NCBI GenBank assembly: GCA_001899685.1
Contig: MKWG01000022.1
Span: 101,088 to 165,087 of the forward strand
Source of the DNA: Sphingobacteriales bacterium 44-15
GTDB lineage: Bacteria; Bacteroidota; Bacteroidia; Chitinophagales; Chitinophagaceae
Direction of reading: 5' to 3'
DNA: 64,000 bases
Shown here: in pieces, positions 9,401 through 18,152 of the stretch
Layout: every line of letters begins with the position of its first letter
Position numbering within the stretch: the first letter of the stretch is position 1
Notes under the pieces: generated by a model
The model's database searches: none
What the model was told of the DNA's origin: nothing
What the model saw: the letters and a program-made list of their open reading frames with translations, nothing else
Position numbers and translations under genes: made by a program

Positions 9401-11526
9401 ATATCAGCATTGAGTGTAACAGCAGGGTAAGCAGCAGTAAAATCCGCAGTTGCATTCATGCCAAGATGAATATTAGGATCGGCAATGGCTGCGTGTATAC
9501 GTGCCTGCTTGTTGACAATGGACCCTTCTATGTTTAAATCTTTATAATCGTATTGTTTTAAAATGACTGACCTGATATTACCGGCAAAAGCAGCATCTGC
9601 AGTTTTAGGATCATATCCTTTTCCTTTTATGGCAAAGTCAGCGGTAACGGGCCCAAATGTCTTTTTATCCTGCAGGATCGTTCCAAGGTCGAGGGAGTAA
9701 GCCTGAAGCGTCATATCATATACAGCAGTATGGGCGTTGGCGATATGCCGGGCAAATCCTTTTACTATAGCATCGCCGAGACTTGTTTGTAAGGTAAGCG
9801 CTGTTTCAATATTCTCCATATTCCCGTGAATTGTTCCTGAGAGCTGCATTTTTCCAGGAAGGGTGATATTGGCAGGCAATACATTTTCAGGTACAACAGA
9901 CAAAATATCTTCCCGGGAAGTGCTGATATTTTTTATGGTGAGGTTAGCGCCCGTTTTATTGGCATCCGGCAACCCTGTGAGCCTGCCGCTTATATTCAGC
10001 GATGTATTGCTGAGCCCGCTGACCTGAAGCCCGGCTATTTGCATATCGGCCACGCTGCCTTTCACTTTTCCGTTGATCAGCCATACAGCGCCGGGATCGG
10101 CAAAGGCAGGCTGTGACCGCAGGAACGGTGCAAAGCTGAGGATATCCTTTACCTGTACTTTACTATGATCAAGGTCAATGTTGAGCTGCAGTGTTTCAAT
10201 ATTTTTTTGCAGGCTTGCAAGTGAAGCATAGGATATGGCAGCATTGCGCCTTAGCTCCGTGCCCGGCGTTTTTATATAGAAATTTTTGAGGTAAGCCTGT
10301 GTGCCGGAGTATAAGAAATCAGCCTGCAATTGCTGGAGGGCGAAGCCGCTTTGTTCCCGGAAGGCGCCTTTTTTTATTATTCCGGCAATAGAATCATTGC
10401 TGTATATAAAATCGGATGCGTGCAGTGTAAGTCCTTCCGCTTTCAGGTGCATATAATCCATTCCCTGGTTTGCGCGTGGAGCATTATCGTCGTCAAACTG
10501 GAAGTTGTTGTTGTTGAGCTGAAGAGAAGAAAGCAGCACTCTCCAGCCTGGTGCAGTATCCCCGGATGCCGGCGCTGTTGTAATAGTGTCCCTGCTGCCT
10601 GCCTGGGTTTTACCAAGCCGTACGGCAGCGGTAGTCTGGTTCAATGCAAGCTTTACAAGGTCAACCGTCCGTTGGCCCGGGTCAATTTTTCCGGGGCTGA
10701 TATCCAGTGCGCCCATATCTATTAAAGCATACAGCGCTGATACATCATTGCGGTAACTCACATTTATTTTTTGCAGCCCTATTGATCTGATATCAATAGA
10801 TGGCAGTGTAGTGTTTCCGGTCTCATCTGCTGTTCCCGTTGTGCTTGAAGCAATCAGTGGCTGGAACTGGTGAATATCGGCGGTAAGCCCCTGCAGGTTG
10901 ATAACTGGGATGCCAAACTGCATTTTTTGTAGATCAAATTCGCTGAACCTGGTATCAAAATGCGCCAGGTTAGCTGCTACATCATTGCCAGTAACCACAT
11001 CCCTGTATACGGCTCTTATATTATTCAGCTCAATGCTGCCAATGCTGAAATTAGTTGAGCTTGTGCCCGTATCTTCTTTGGGCTGCTGGTCTTTCGGAGC
11101 AAAAGCATCAATAATGAACCGGAAGTTAAAGCTGGTATCGGGAAGCTGGCGTTTAATATTGGCTGTTATATTATCCAGCTTTATGCTGTTGATATTAATT
11201 CCTTTTCCAAGGATAAGATCAAATATGCCTACGTCCACTTTCAGGCTGCCGCCGAATAAAAGCGTGTCTTTTTGCTTATCCTCTATATATACATTTTCCA
11301 GCACTACCGTTTTGGGCAGCCCTATATAAAGTTTGCCGAGCGCAACCTTAGTACCCAGTTTTTTTTCAAGATAAGCAACGGCTTTTTGTGAAATAAAACC
11401 CTGCACCGGCGGTAATAATATCAATCCTGCCAGCAGCAAAAAAAATAATACAAGAAAAATGACGGATCTCAGGATTATTCTGCCGGTTTTTCTCCATATA
11501 TTTTTGCTCGTTTTTGTTTCCTCCAT
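6439..11526 (-). CDS. tamB: TamB (AsmA-like, DUF490) translocation/assembly module protein
   Basis: A 1695-residue protein anchored by one N-terminal membrane helix (about residues 16-38, IILRSVIFLVLFFLLLAGL), followed by an AsmA-like start (KLGTKVALGKLYIGLPKTV) and a very long run of repeated short beta-strands typical of the periplasm-spanning TamB/AsmA beta-groove. The C-terminal DUF490 region is recognisable (about residues 1230-1690, e.g. GSYELESGSYDLTFNF and the charged tail). These proteins bridge the envelope and are implicated in lipid transfer and outer-membrane protein assembly. It is longer than the proteobacterial protein (about 1260 residues), as is usual in Bacteroidota. It is the first gene of the tamB-tamL pair. 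The polar, Lys/Arg/Glu-rich last 40 residues follow a final beta-strand. Confidence 0.93.
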   Translation of the reverse strand: MEETKTSKNIWRKTGRIILRSVIFLVLFFLLLAGLILLPPVQGFISQKAVAYLEKKLGTKVALGKLYIGLPKTVVLENVYIEDKQKDTLLFGGSLKVDVGIFDLILGKGININSIKLDNITANIKRQLPDTSFNFRFIIDAFAPKDQQPKEDTGTSSTNFSIGSIELNNIRAVYRDVVTGNDVAANLAHFDTRFSEFDLQKMQFGIPVINLQGLTADIHQFQPLIASSTTGTADETGNTTLPSIDIRSIGLQKINVSYRNDVSALYALIDMGALDISPGKIDPGQRTVDLVKLALNQTTAAVRLGKTQAGSRDTITTAPASGDTAPGWRVLLSSLQLNNNNFQFDDDNAPRANQGMDYMHLKAEGLTLHASDFIYSNDSIAGIIKKGAFREQSGFALQQLQADFLYSGTQAYLKNFYIKTPGTELRRNAAISYASLASLQKNIETLQLNIDLDHSKVQVKDILSFAPFLRSQPAFADPGAVWLINGKVKGSVADMQIAGLQVSGLSNTSLNISGRLTGLPDANKTGANLTIKNISTSREDILSVVPENVLPANITLPGKMQLSGTIHGNMENIETALTLQTSLGDAIVKGFARHIANAHTAVYDMTLQAYSLDLGTILQDKKTFGPVTADFAIKGKGYDPKTADAAFAGNIRSVILKQYDYKDLNIEGSIVNKQARIHAAIADPNIHLGMNATADFTAAYPAVTLNADIDSIRFHELHLSNDHLIYHGKIDGSFPDSNPDSLEGKLFVLQSLLVHNQQRISIDSIRLEAGSLDTARYLALSSDVINARLQGRYKLTEMGSIIQKAIEPYFSTADSAGTVSRTAPYDFTFHADIVNSPVLKAFVPDLQKLDSVNLQSHFTDSSGWNADLHAGAVYVGENHIKNLVLNAGTEDSSLIAGIKADEIVAGKSLAMFATSLHTNIHNNNIDFTLNIRDKAEKSRYIVNGLFRQPAKGEYVFSLNPDSLLLNYSNWTLSPENNIHIEKDDLHATNFTLSKNEQQLSVNSVSAGKNAPLDISFNNFKIATLTGFAQPDSTLADGILNGKITVSNIIQQPVFVGNLDVKDLSIKKDTVGNVQVAVNNKVADTYNADISVTGHGNDIHLSGNYFTNSSTFDATLDIRKLPLTTAQAFSGGAIRDASGAVNGQFNIAGSTDKPSVDGELNFDKAAFNLSMLNNIFRVDREKIAVNKEGIRFNKFSVKDSAGNALTVDGLAATQNFKNYNFDLDIRADNFRALNSTKKDNKLFYGQLYFDTRLKVKGTESSPAVDGRLSVNNKTKMTIVLPQNEPGVVDREGIVVFVDKDAPASDSLFRASYDSLNTSSLQGMDISVNIDVDKAADFTLVVDEGSGDFLNVKGEAQLNAGIDPSGKINLSGSYELESGSYDLTFNFIKRKFNIEKGSKIVWEGEPTDASVDITAKYTANTAPLDLVKNQLAADVSSTQRNMYLQKLPFDVILKMGGKLLKPTISFDIMLEEDKATGVSNDIVSDVKTKLELLRQEDAEMNKQVFALLLLNRFVADDPFKSSSSTSTSTMVKQSVSKLMTEQLNRMAADIIKGVDVNFDVNASDDYTTGERQSRTDLNVGLSKRLLNDRLTVTVGSNFELEGPENSSQQPVNLAGNVSLNYRLSEDGRYMLRGYRKNEYEGQIDGYVVETGIGFTITLDYNRFKEIFRKKQTAEERRKIRELRQQYRQKGNSDTGKE

Positions 11527-11610
11527 GCGTGCATGCTTGCTATAAAAGATATATCAAAGCCTTATCAGAAATGGTCAATTCTTATTATGAAAATATCATG
11601 CTAATTAAAA

Positions 11611-11638
11611 GCCCCTTTTTTTTATTCAAAAACGGGGC
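11611..11638. other. A/T-loop hairpin upstream of tamB
   Basis: GCCCCTTTTT and AAAAACGGGGC form a hairpin with a one-base bulge, between the divergent tamB and thioesterase genes. It may be an mRNA leader structure or a remnant terminator. No gene ends nearby, so a terminator role is not obvious. Confidence 0.4.
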
Positions 11639-11673
11639 AGAAATTCCCCGGATTATATTTTTTACAAATGTAT

Positions 11674-11715
11674 GGAAACGACAAACGTGAAACGATAAAC
11701 GGCAAACGTGAAACA
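11674..11715. repeat. GTGAAACG-type degenerate repeat
   Basis: Short overlapping copies of AAACGACAAACGTGAAACG and ATAAACGGCAAACGTGAAAC lie in the tamB/thioesterase divergent region. They belong to the same word family as 2819-2890 and 52222-52250. Confidence 0.55.
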
Positions 11716-11774
11716 AATCTGCTGTCCTTAGCTTATATTGAGATGATTTATTCATTTTCTAACTGAAGAAAGCT

Positions 11775-12218
11775 ATGCCTGAAATCTGGTTTAACAAAGA
11801 TTTTCCCCTGGATAAGCTTAATGCCATGAGTGCCGGTACTATGGGTGAGCATCTTGGTATCAGGTTCTCAGAGATGGGCGATAATTTTCTTAAAGCAACG
11901 ATGCCGGTTGACGCCCGCACCAAACAACCCTATGGTCTCCTGCATGGAGGCGCTTCTGTAGCGCTTGCCGAAACGCTGGGCAGCGTCGCTTCTTCGCTGG
12001 TGCTTGATACAAGCCTGTTTTTGTGTGTGGGGCTGGAGATCAATGCCAACCATATTCGTGCGGTAAAGCAGGGTGTCGTGACGGGAACGGCCGCTCCGCT
12101 GCACCTTGGTTCTTCTACCCATGTGTGGGAGATCAAAATTCATGATGAGAAAGGGAGGCTGGTTTGCGTCAGCCGGCTGACAGTAGCTGTGCTGAAAAGA
12201 AAGGAGGTTGCTTCCTGA
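11775..12218 (+). CDS. hotdog-fold acyl-CoA thioesterase (PaaI/MenI-like)
   Basis: A 147-residue cytoplasmic protein of the single-domain hotdog family. The signature P-Y-G-L-L-H-G-G-A-S-V-A-L-A-E-T (about residues 52-67) contains the HGG turn at the start of the long helix and the Glu that acts as catalytic base in PaaI/EntH/MenI-type thioesterases. The later G-L-E-I-N-A-N-H and the final V-S-R-L-T-V-A-V-L strand are also typical. Members hydrolyse acyl-CoA or aryl-CoA thioesters, in menaquinone synthesis the 1,4-dihydroxy-2-naphthoyl-CoA. No menaquinone genes are next to it, so the exact substrate is left open. It is a monocistronic gene. Confidence 0.88.
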   Translation: MPEIWFNKDFPLDKLNAMSAGTMGEHLGIRFSEMGDNFLKATMPVDARTKQPYGLLHGGASVALAETLGSVASSLVLDTSLFLCVGLEINANHIRAVKQGVVTGTAAPLHLGSSTHVWEIKIHDEKGRLVCVSRLTVAVLKRKEVAS

Positions 12219-12595
12219 TGCCGTGAACCGTAAATACAGATCTTTGCTTTTCGGTTCTCAAGTCAGCCGCGAGCCCGACCGGTACTCCGGAGGGAACTTC
12301 TTGCCCCGGCGCAGGTTGGGTAGCCTTGCTTTTGTGCTTGGCCAGACCTGCTGCCTTGCTGCTACTTATCTTATCTTATCTCCTTACACAGATAAAACAT
12401 AAATAATACAGCCATGAACTTACACCGACAACCATTGTAAGTAATGCCCGGCAGCAGGTCAGCTATAAAAGACCTCCCGGCAAGGATCGGCGTTAAAATA
12501 TTTTATGAACAACCGGAAAAATACAGCATCAGGGCAGTTTTGGCGTGGAGCTAAGCAAGTAACAGCCATTACTTCCTGACTCAGGAAATATCTGT
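12219..12595. other. intergenic stretch with a long-range inverted repeat
   Basis: No credible gene. GACCTGCTGCC (12345-12355) and GGCAGCAGGTC (12450-12460) form an 11-bp inverted pair about 94 bp apart, and the flanks show weaker similarity. It may be a decayed element. A 64-codon open frame across 12208-12402 has no recognisable protein character. Confidence 0.35.
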
Positions 12596-13762
12596 TCATT
12601 TAAAATGAAGCACATTCTGTTTATCCCTGTAAGCATTAATCCGGGAAATCATTTTCAGGTCTTCCATAAACACTTCTATCGGCTTGTTTCGATCAATGAT
12701 CCCGCTAAATGTGCGGGACAGGATAGAGGGATCATCTATTGTTACCTGTATGCCATACCAGCGGGGCAAGACCTTACTGATCTCCTGCAGGCTGGCATCG
12801 TTAAAATAAAACAGTCCCTTCTGCCAGCTTAATACAGTACGAGCATCGAAAGTTTCTTGTGAAATAGGTTGCCCGAAACGGTAAACAGCCTGTTTGCCGG
12901 GAGCGAGTTTGCTTGTTCCTGTGGGCGCTTGCATATTTACTGAACCTTCCACCAAAGCCACTTTTACCAACCCGGAATCATAGGTGTTCACATTAAATTC
13001 CGTCCCCAATACCTGCACGGTGCTGTGCGGCAGGTGAACGATAAATGGTTTAGCTGCGTTTTTTGCTACTTTCAGGTAGGCTTCTCCACTAATAGTGATC
13101 TCACGGGTATCGCCGGGAAAAGCCAATGGAAATTCCAGTTTCGTGGCAGAATTGAGCCAGATCATGCTGCCATCCGCCAGGTTGATTTTATAGTCAAGTC
13201 CTATTGGTACCGTGAGTGTGTTGATCCCGATAAGAGATTGGTCGTTGTTTACTGAATAAGAGAGTGATTTATTGCTATTGCTGAGCTTCGCTGCACCAGC
13301 GTCAATAGCGCCTTGTTCCTGCGAAAGATTGACTACCTGCCCGCCTGCCAGCTTCAGTTCAATCGCGGGTTTTGAAGGGACAGCAACCTGATCCCTTCTG
13401 CCAGGCTTGCTGAATTGACTCCAAAGAATAGATCCGGCAGTCAGCATGACAATAGCAACGGAAGCGACCGCCATCCACTTCTTTTTATAAACAGGAATGC
13501 GTTTGATTTCAGGTAGCTGCAGTTGCTGCTGTTCCTGGAATTCGGTCTTCAAATCACGCCAGGTTGGGTTTTTCCTGCGCCGGGAAAAGTTTGTTGTCAC
13601 ATCATCAGGAGGCAGTGCATCCACCAACTCGTTATAAGCTATCTGAGTGTAGGGATTAGTAAGGAACAATTGTTCCATAGCGTCCTCCTCTTCGGCGCTT
13701 AATGTGCCTGTGATCTTTCCCAGCAATAAAAATTTTTCTTCTTCGGTTAATTGTTCCATCAT
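12596..13762 (-). CDS. FecR-type anti-sigma factor, locus 1
   Basis: A 388-residue single-pass inner-membrane protein. The N-terminal cytoplasmic part (about 1-90) would bind the sigma factor. A membrane helix follows (about 93-112, MAVASVAIVMLTAGSILW), then a periplasmic FecR domain (about 175-300; YKINLADGSMIWLNSATKLE, TREITISGEAYLKVAK, TVQVLGTEFNVNTY) and the DUF4974 C-terminal domain (LQEISKVLPRWYGIQVTI). In iron-dicitrate-type surface signalling this protein receives a signal from the STN domain of a TonB-dependent receptor. It lies 31 bp downstream of its sigma gene, and the matching STN-containing SusC starts divergently about 350-430 bp away. Two adjacent ATGs (13757-13762) can serve as start. 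Confidence 0.93.
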   Translation of the reverse strand: MMEQLTEEEKFLLLGKITGTLSAEEEDAMEQLFLTNPYTQIAYNELVDALPPDDVTTNFSRRRKNPTWRDLKTEFQEQQQLQLPEIKRIPVYKKKWMAVASVAIVMLTAGSILWSQFSKPGRRDQVAVPSKPAIELKLAGGQVVNLSQEQGAIDAGAAKLSNSNKSLSYSVNNDQSLIGINTLTVPIGLDYKINLADGSMIWLNSATKLEFPLAFPGDTREITISGEAYLKVAKNAAKPFIVHLPHSTVQVLGTEFNVNTYDSGLVKVALVEGSVNMQAPTGTSKLAPGKQAVYRFGQPISQETFDARTVLSWQKGLFYFNDASLQEISKVLPRWYGIQVTIDDPSILSRTFSGIIDRNKPIEVFMEDLKMISRINAYRDKQNVLHFK

Positions 13763-13793
13763 ATTTTAATGACTGATAACTGAGGTGGAATCA

Positions 13794-14345
13794 CTAACTG
13801 ACATCAATATTCTTTAAATTTTCCCGCATGCCTTTCAGCGCCCTTGTCATGTGATTGCTCACTGTATTAGAGCTGATATGCAGTTCTTCAGCAATTTCTG
13901 TATAGTTTAGTTTTTCAATGTAATGCAGGCGAAATACTTTGGCGGGCATAGGGGGCAGCTTATGAATCATTGCTTCGATCATTGCTCCCAATTCCTTGTT
14001 TTCCAAAATGTTCCTGATCACTGCTTCTTCCCCGGCTGCATAGAAATGATCATTCGCAAGCCTCCGGTGTTTTTGCTGCTTTTTCAACTGGTCCAGGCTG
14101 CGATTACGTACCGATCGCACTAAATAGCCGATCAATCCCGTATGGATATTCAGGAAAAGCCTTTTTTCCCAGAGATCAACAAACAGTTCCTGTACAATGT
14201 CCTGTGCAGCGCCTTCCTCTTTTAATATGGAAAAAGCGTAAACAAACAGCCGTTCGCGGGTATGGACATACAGCGCTTCAAAAGCATTGATGTCGAATGT
14301 CTTTAACTGTTCAAGCAATATCGTATAGTCTCTTTTGTCGTGCAC
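13794..14345 (-). CDS. ECF RNA polymerase sigma factor, locus 1
   Basis: An ECF sigma factor with region 2 (LYVHTRERLFVYAFSILKEE, then DIVQELFVDLWEKR) and region 4 (LPPMPAKVFRLHYIEKLNY and the helix-turn-helix TEIAEELHISSNTVSNHM). No ATG start exists: the choices are GTG at 14345 (183 residues, usual ECF length, chosen here) or TTG at 14408, which adds 21 residues of no family character. A promoter-like TATCTTTG on the minus strand at 14450-14443 would place transcription start near 14438, compatible with either. It is co-transcribed with the FecR gene and probably drives the divergent susC operon. Confidence 0.9.
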   Translation of the reverse strand: MHDKRDYTILLEQLKTFDINAFEALYVHTRERLFVYAFSILKEEGAAQDIVQELFVDLWEKRLFLNIHTGLIGYLVRSVRNRSLDQLKKQQKHRRLANDHFYAAGEEAVIRNILENKELGAMIEAMIHKLPPMPAKVFRLHYIEKLNYTEIAEELHISSNTVSNHMTRALKGMRENLKNIDVS

Positions 14346-14442
14346 TGTACCTGTTGAAACTGTAATAATGGCTTCAATTAATACTGCGTGCAGTCTTAAT
14401 CGTGCCAATTATTCTATTTGGCAAGAAATCTTTTCAATACTT

Positions 14443-14472
14443 CAAAGATAAAGGCAATTTTTTTCCTGCGAA
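14443..14472 (-). promoter_or_regulatory. candidate Bacteroidota-type promoter of sigma-fecR, locus 1
   Basis: On the minus strand TATCTTTG (plus-strand 14443-14450) matches the TAnnTTTG -7 consensus exactly. The -33 position, 19 nt further upstream, reads TTC rather than TTTG, so only half the promoter is well matched. Confidence 0.4.
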
Positions 14473-14682
14473 GCTGCATTGCCGGCCTGAATTTCATCCT
14501 GTTTTGCTTACGCCAGGAAATATTTTCAAAAAAATACTACGTAGGTTAGTGATTCACTAAAACTGGGTCGTCATTACAAAAAAGGAGTTATCAAAGTTAT
14601 CAAACCCTGTATTCAATCACCAAAACCAGCTACAATATTATGAACAGAAGTAATTCCCCCTAAAATATTCAACCGGAGAAGA

Positions 14683-14720
14683 AAACCCCTTACCAGCCTG
14701 GACAGCATTCGAAGGGGTTT
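14683..14720. other. perfect 9-bp inverted repeat upstream of susC, locus 1
   Basis: AAACCCCTT (14683-14691) and AAGGGGTTT (14712-14720) pair perfectly around a 20-nt loop, in the sigma/susC divergent region (14409-14761). It could be an operator or a leader hairpin. On the minus strand it is followed by TTTTCTT, but no minus-strand gene ends here. Confidence 0.45.
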
Positions 14721-14761
14721 GGCAGAAACATTTTTAAACATTTCAAAACCAATTGCAATAT

Positions 14762-17700
14762 ATGCAAAGTATTGTTACTTTTTGTATAAACAGGCTATCA
14801 TACCCTGCCTTTCACAAAGATTGGATACGGTTCATCATGAAAGTGAATACATTGATAATAAGCGTCATCGCTTTTACAGCGCAGATCCTGCTTGCCGCTC
14901 CCGGCAGGGGGCAGGGAAACGAAAAAACAGTGATCTCTCTCAGTTTTAAAAACAGCCCTATCAAAAAAATATTTTCCACCATTGAAACGAAAGCCGATGT
15001 GGTGATCATGTATGAAAATACCGGCACACTGAAAAATGAAAAAGCCACTATTTCTGTAACAGACAAAACAGTAGCGGATGTGCTGAATGAGCTATTGAAA
15101 GATAAGGGACTGAAGTGGAGCATCCGTGAAAATGTGATAAGGGTGGAAGCTGCTGCTCCGGAAGAAGATAAGTCCATATCCCGGTCAGGTTCGCCTGACC
15201 TGATATTGCTTGCTCCGGGGTTAGAACTTCCCCCGCCTGTTAAAGGCAGGGTTACTGATTCTGCCGGAGCCCCTCTGAATGGCGCATCAGTAAAAATAAA
15301 AGGAACCCAAACAGGCACTACAACCAATGCAAGAGGTGAGTTTAGCATTGATGCCAATCCCGGGGATGTACTGGTAATTACATTTGTGGGATATCAGCAA
15401 AAAAGCGTAACGCTGACGCAAAGCAATAATCTTAGTATTGTGATGACGCTGGAGCAGGCGGTTAGTGATGAAGTGGTAGTGGTGGGATATTCAACTCAAA
15501 AGAAAGCGAATCTTACAGGGGCTGTTGCTGTAATATCAGGAAAAGATATTGCCGGCCGGCAGGTAGGGCAAACATCAATGGCTTTACAGGGGATGTCCCC
15601 GGGACTTACTGTTACCCAAAGTTCAGGACAACCGGGAAAAGATGGTGGGACAATCCGGTTGAGAGGCGTAGGTACCCTGGGCGATGCTAACCCGTTAATA
15701 TTAGTAGACGGAGTCCCGAATGATATCAATAATGTTGATCCCAATATTATAGAAAGCATAACTGTGCTAAAAGATGCCGCTTCAGCATCTATTTATGGTA
15801 CAAGGGCGGCAAACGGCGTTATATTAATTACAACCAAACGAGGCAGTAGCGGGAAGTTTTCCATCAACTATTCCGGTTATGTGGGTATTCAAAAGCCAAC
15901 AGATCTTAAAAGGAGAGTGAATGCAGTTGATCACATGACGATGTTAAATCTTGCCAATACAAATGTTGGACGATCTCCTGTTTTTGAGGAAGATTATATA
16001 AAAAATTATCCGTCAATGCATGCAAGTGATCCAACTTTATACCCGGATACCGATTGGTTCAAAGAAATATATACCCGGAATGGGCTTACACAAAATCATT
16101 CTATTGACTTTAGTGGTGGAACGGATCGTGTTAAAATCATGGGACTTTTAGGTTATTATGATCAACAGGGAATTCTAAATAATACTGATTTCAAAAGATA
16201 TTCCCTGCGCCTGAATTCTGATATCAAGTTATCTTCTAAATTAAATGTAAAGGCAGATATTTTTATACGGTTTATGAACACAGCGCAGCCGGGTTCGGGA
16301 ACCCAGTTGGTTTTGTTCAGTACAAATCACCTCGCTTCAATTGAGCCAACGCGTTACTCCTTCGGTTATGCGGCACCATCTACGGGAAGCAATCCGCTTG
16401 CTCTTCTAAATGAAGGAGGATATGATCGGACGAATACCCCATCAATTATGCCTACTCTTGGATTTACATATCATTTTATAGATGATTTATATTTTGATTT
16501 CAGTTTTACGTCTAATTTCTGGGAAGATGACAGGAAGAACTTTAAAACCATTACCCAGACATATTATCCAAATGGAGATTTATTTGCTCCGGGATCGCAG
16601 GTTGCCCGCCTTTTGCAATCCAACAGCAGGTACTTCCAGAATAATACCTGGGGAACGTTGAATTATCGCAAAACATTCGCCGAACATCATTTTAAAGCTT
16701 TGTTGGGCGCATCACAGGAAAGCTACAATTACCGTTGGTTTTCAGCATCCCGCGACAATTTCGTTTTACCACGGAATGATGTAATAAATGCCGGCGGTTC
16801 AGGTAATCAGCAAACGGCAGGAGCCGGATCAGATTGGTCCCTTAGATCACTCTTCGGAAGATTAAATTATGATCTGAAAAGCAAGTATCTGTTTGAAGCC
16901 GATTTTCGATATGATGGTTCTTCGAGGTTTGCGGAGGGGCGCAAATTTGGATTTTTCCCTTCTTTCTCTGCAGGATGGCGTCTTTCTCAGGAAGGTTTTT
17001 GGAATAATTTAAGTACGGTTGCCAATGAACTTAAGTTGCGTGCTTCCTGGGGAAAGTTAGGTAATCAAAATATAGGGACTTATCCTTATGACGCTTTTCT
17101 TTCTTCAACGATATTTTCATTAAATGGGGTGAATGTGAACGGACTGACCCCTACAGAAATGGCTAACCCCGATATTTCCTGGGAAACCTCAAAGATGACG
17201 AATCTAGGAATTGATGGTGAATTATGGCATCATTTATCATTCTCCTTTGACTATTATCGAAAAAGGACTGAGGGGATATTGTTGAGATTGGATGTGCCTT
17301 CTATTATCGGATTGACTGCACCTTATCAAAATGCTGGCGTGGTTGACAATAACGGTTGGGAGCTGAGCATAGGCTATTCAGGCAGGTTAAGAGACTTTGC
17401 TTACAGGTTCTCCGGAACGCTTTCTGATGTGAAAAACAAGATCATTGATTTGAAGGGAGTGAATGTAGAAGGGTTACTTGTCAACTTTGAAGGATATCCA
17501 ATGAATTCGTTCTATGGATATGAGGCAATAGGTTACTTTCAAAGCGCTGACGAAATTGCTTCATCTCCGAAGCAATTTGGGAATGTTATTCCGGGTGGTA
17601 TTAAATATAAAGACCTGGATGGCAATAATACAATTGATGGTAACGACAGAAAGATAATCGGTAATCAAATACCGAGGTATACTTATAGCTTAAGTGGTAA

Positions 17701-18142
17701 TCTTAACTGGAAAAATATTGATTTGTCCTTTTTATTGCAGGGAGTGGGAAAAGCCGATGGATATTTATACGGGACAGCTATTATGCCGTTTAATAATGGA
17801 TCAACTGCTTTAGAAATGCACAAAGATTACTGGACGCCGGATAACCCCAATGCAGCATTTCCCAGTCTGACTTTTAATGAGTCTAATAATATTCAAAATT
17901 CTTCTTTTTGGGTTAAGAATGCTTCCTATCTCAGAATGAAAAATCTGCAAATAGGATACACATTGGACGAAAGTATTTGGGGGGTTAAAGGTGTGAAGAA
18001 AATAAGAATATATGTGTCAGGGCAGAATCTTTTTACTGTTGACAAATTCTGGAATGGGTTTGATGTAGAGGCTCCGGTAGGCGTTGGAGACTATTATCCT
18101 CAGATTAAAACTTATTCAGCAGGGATCAACATAAACTTTTAA
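14762..18142 (+). CDS. SusC/RagA-type TonB-dependent outer-membrane receptor with STN domain, locus 1
   Basis: About 1126 residues. Order: N-terminal extension and signal region, STN signalling domain (about residues 57-130), carboxypeptidase-D-like domain (about 160-230; VKGRVTDSAGAPLNGASVKI), TonB box D-E-V-V-V-V-G-Y (about 236), plug with the SusC signature A-N-G-V-I-L-I-T-T-K (about 350), then a 22-strand barrel ending N-I-N-F. It imports a glycan fragment with SusD and TonB energy, and the STN domain lets it signal to FecR. The start is uncertain: ATG 14762 keeps an extension like those of the other two SusC genes here, whereas ATG 14837 (MKVNTLIISVIAF) gives a plain signal peptide. susD follows after 10 bp. 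From about 15.9 kb the DNA is visibly more A/T-rich than its surroundings. Confidence 0.95.
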   Translation: MQSIVTFCINRLSYPAFHKDWIRFIMKVNTLIISVIAFTAQILLAAPGRGQGNEKTVISLSFKNSPIKKIFSTIETKADVVIMYENTGTLKNEKATISVTDKTVADVLNELLKDKGLKWSIRENVIRVEAAAPEEDKSISRSGSPDLILLAPGLELPPPVKGRVTDSAGAPLNGASVKIKGTQTGTTTNARGEFSIDANPGDVLVITFVGYQQKSVTLTQSNNLSIVMTLEQAVSDEVVVVGYSTQKKANLTGAVAVISGKDIAGRQVGQTSMALQGMSPGLTVTQSSGQPGKDGGTIRLRGVGTLGDANPLILVDGVPNDINNVDPNIIESITVLKDAASASIYGTRAANGVILITTKRGSSGKFSINYSGYVGIQKPTDLKRRVNAVDHMTMLNLANTNVGRSPVFEEDYIKNYPSMHASDPTLYPDTDWFKEIYTRNGLTQNHSIDFSGGTDRVKIMGLLGYYDQQGILNNTDFKRYSLRLNSDIKLSSKLNVKADIFIRFMNTAQPGSGTQLVLFSTNHLASIEPTRYSFGYAAPSTGSNPLALLNEGGYDRTNTPSIMPTLGFTYHFIDDLYFDFSFTSNFWEDDRKNFKTITQTYYPNGDLFAPGSQVARLLQSNSRYFQNNTWGTLNYRKTFAEHHFKALLGASQESYNYRWFSASRDNFVLPRNDVINAGGSGNQQTAGAGSDWSLRSLFGRLNYDLKSKYLFEADFRYDGSSRFAEGRKFGFFPSFSAGWRLSQEGFWNNLSTVANELKLRASWGKLGNQNIGTYPYDAFLSSTIFSLNGVNVNGLTPTEMANPDISWETSKMTNLGIDGELWHHLSFSFDYYRKRTEGILLRLDVPSIIGLTAPYQNAGVVDNNGWELSIGYSGRLRDFAYRFSGTLSDVKNKIIDLKGVNVEGLLVNFEGYPMNSFYGYEAIGYFQSADEIASSPKQFGNVIPGGIKYKDLDGNNTIDGNDRKIIGNQIPRYTYSLSGNLNWKNIDLSFLLQGVGKADGYLYGTAIMPFNNGSTALEMHKDYWTPDNPNAAFPSLTFNESNNIQNSSFWVKNASYLRMKNLQIGYTLDESIWGVKGVKKIRIYVSGQNLFTVDKFWNGFDVEAPVGVGDYYPQIKTYSAGININF

Positions 18143-18152
18143 TTTTTCTTAT

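Noticed and set aside
12208-12402. 64-codon open frame overlapping the end of the thioesterase gene
   Set aside because: Arg/Ser/Leu-rich composition typical of shadow frames, non-ATG start, and no recognisable motif.
14812-15357. 181-codon antisense frame over susC of locus 1
   Set aside because: It lies wholly inside a well-supported SusC gene, and its composition follows the complementary codons.
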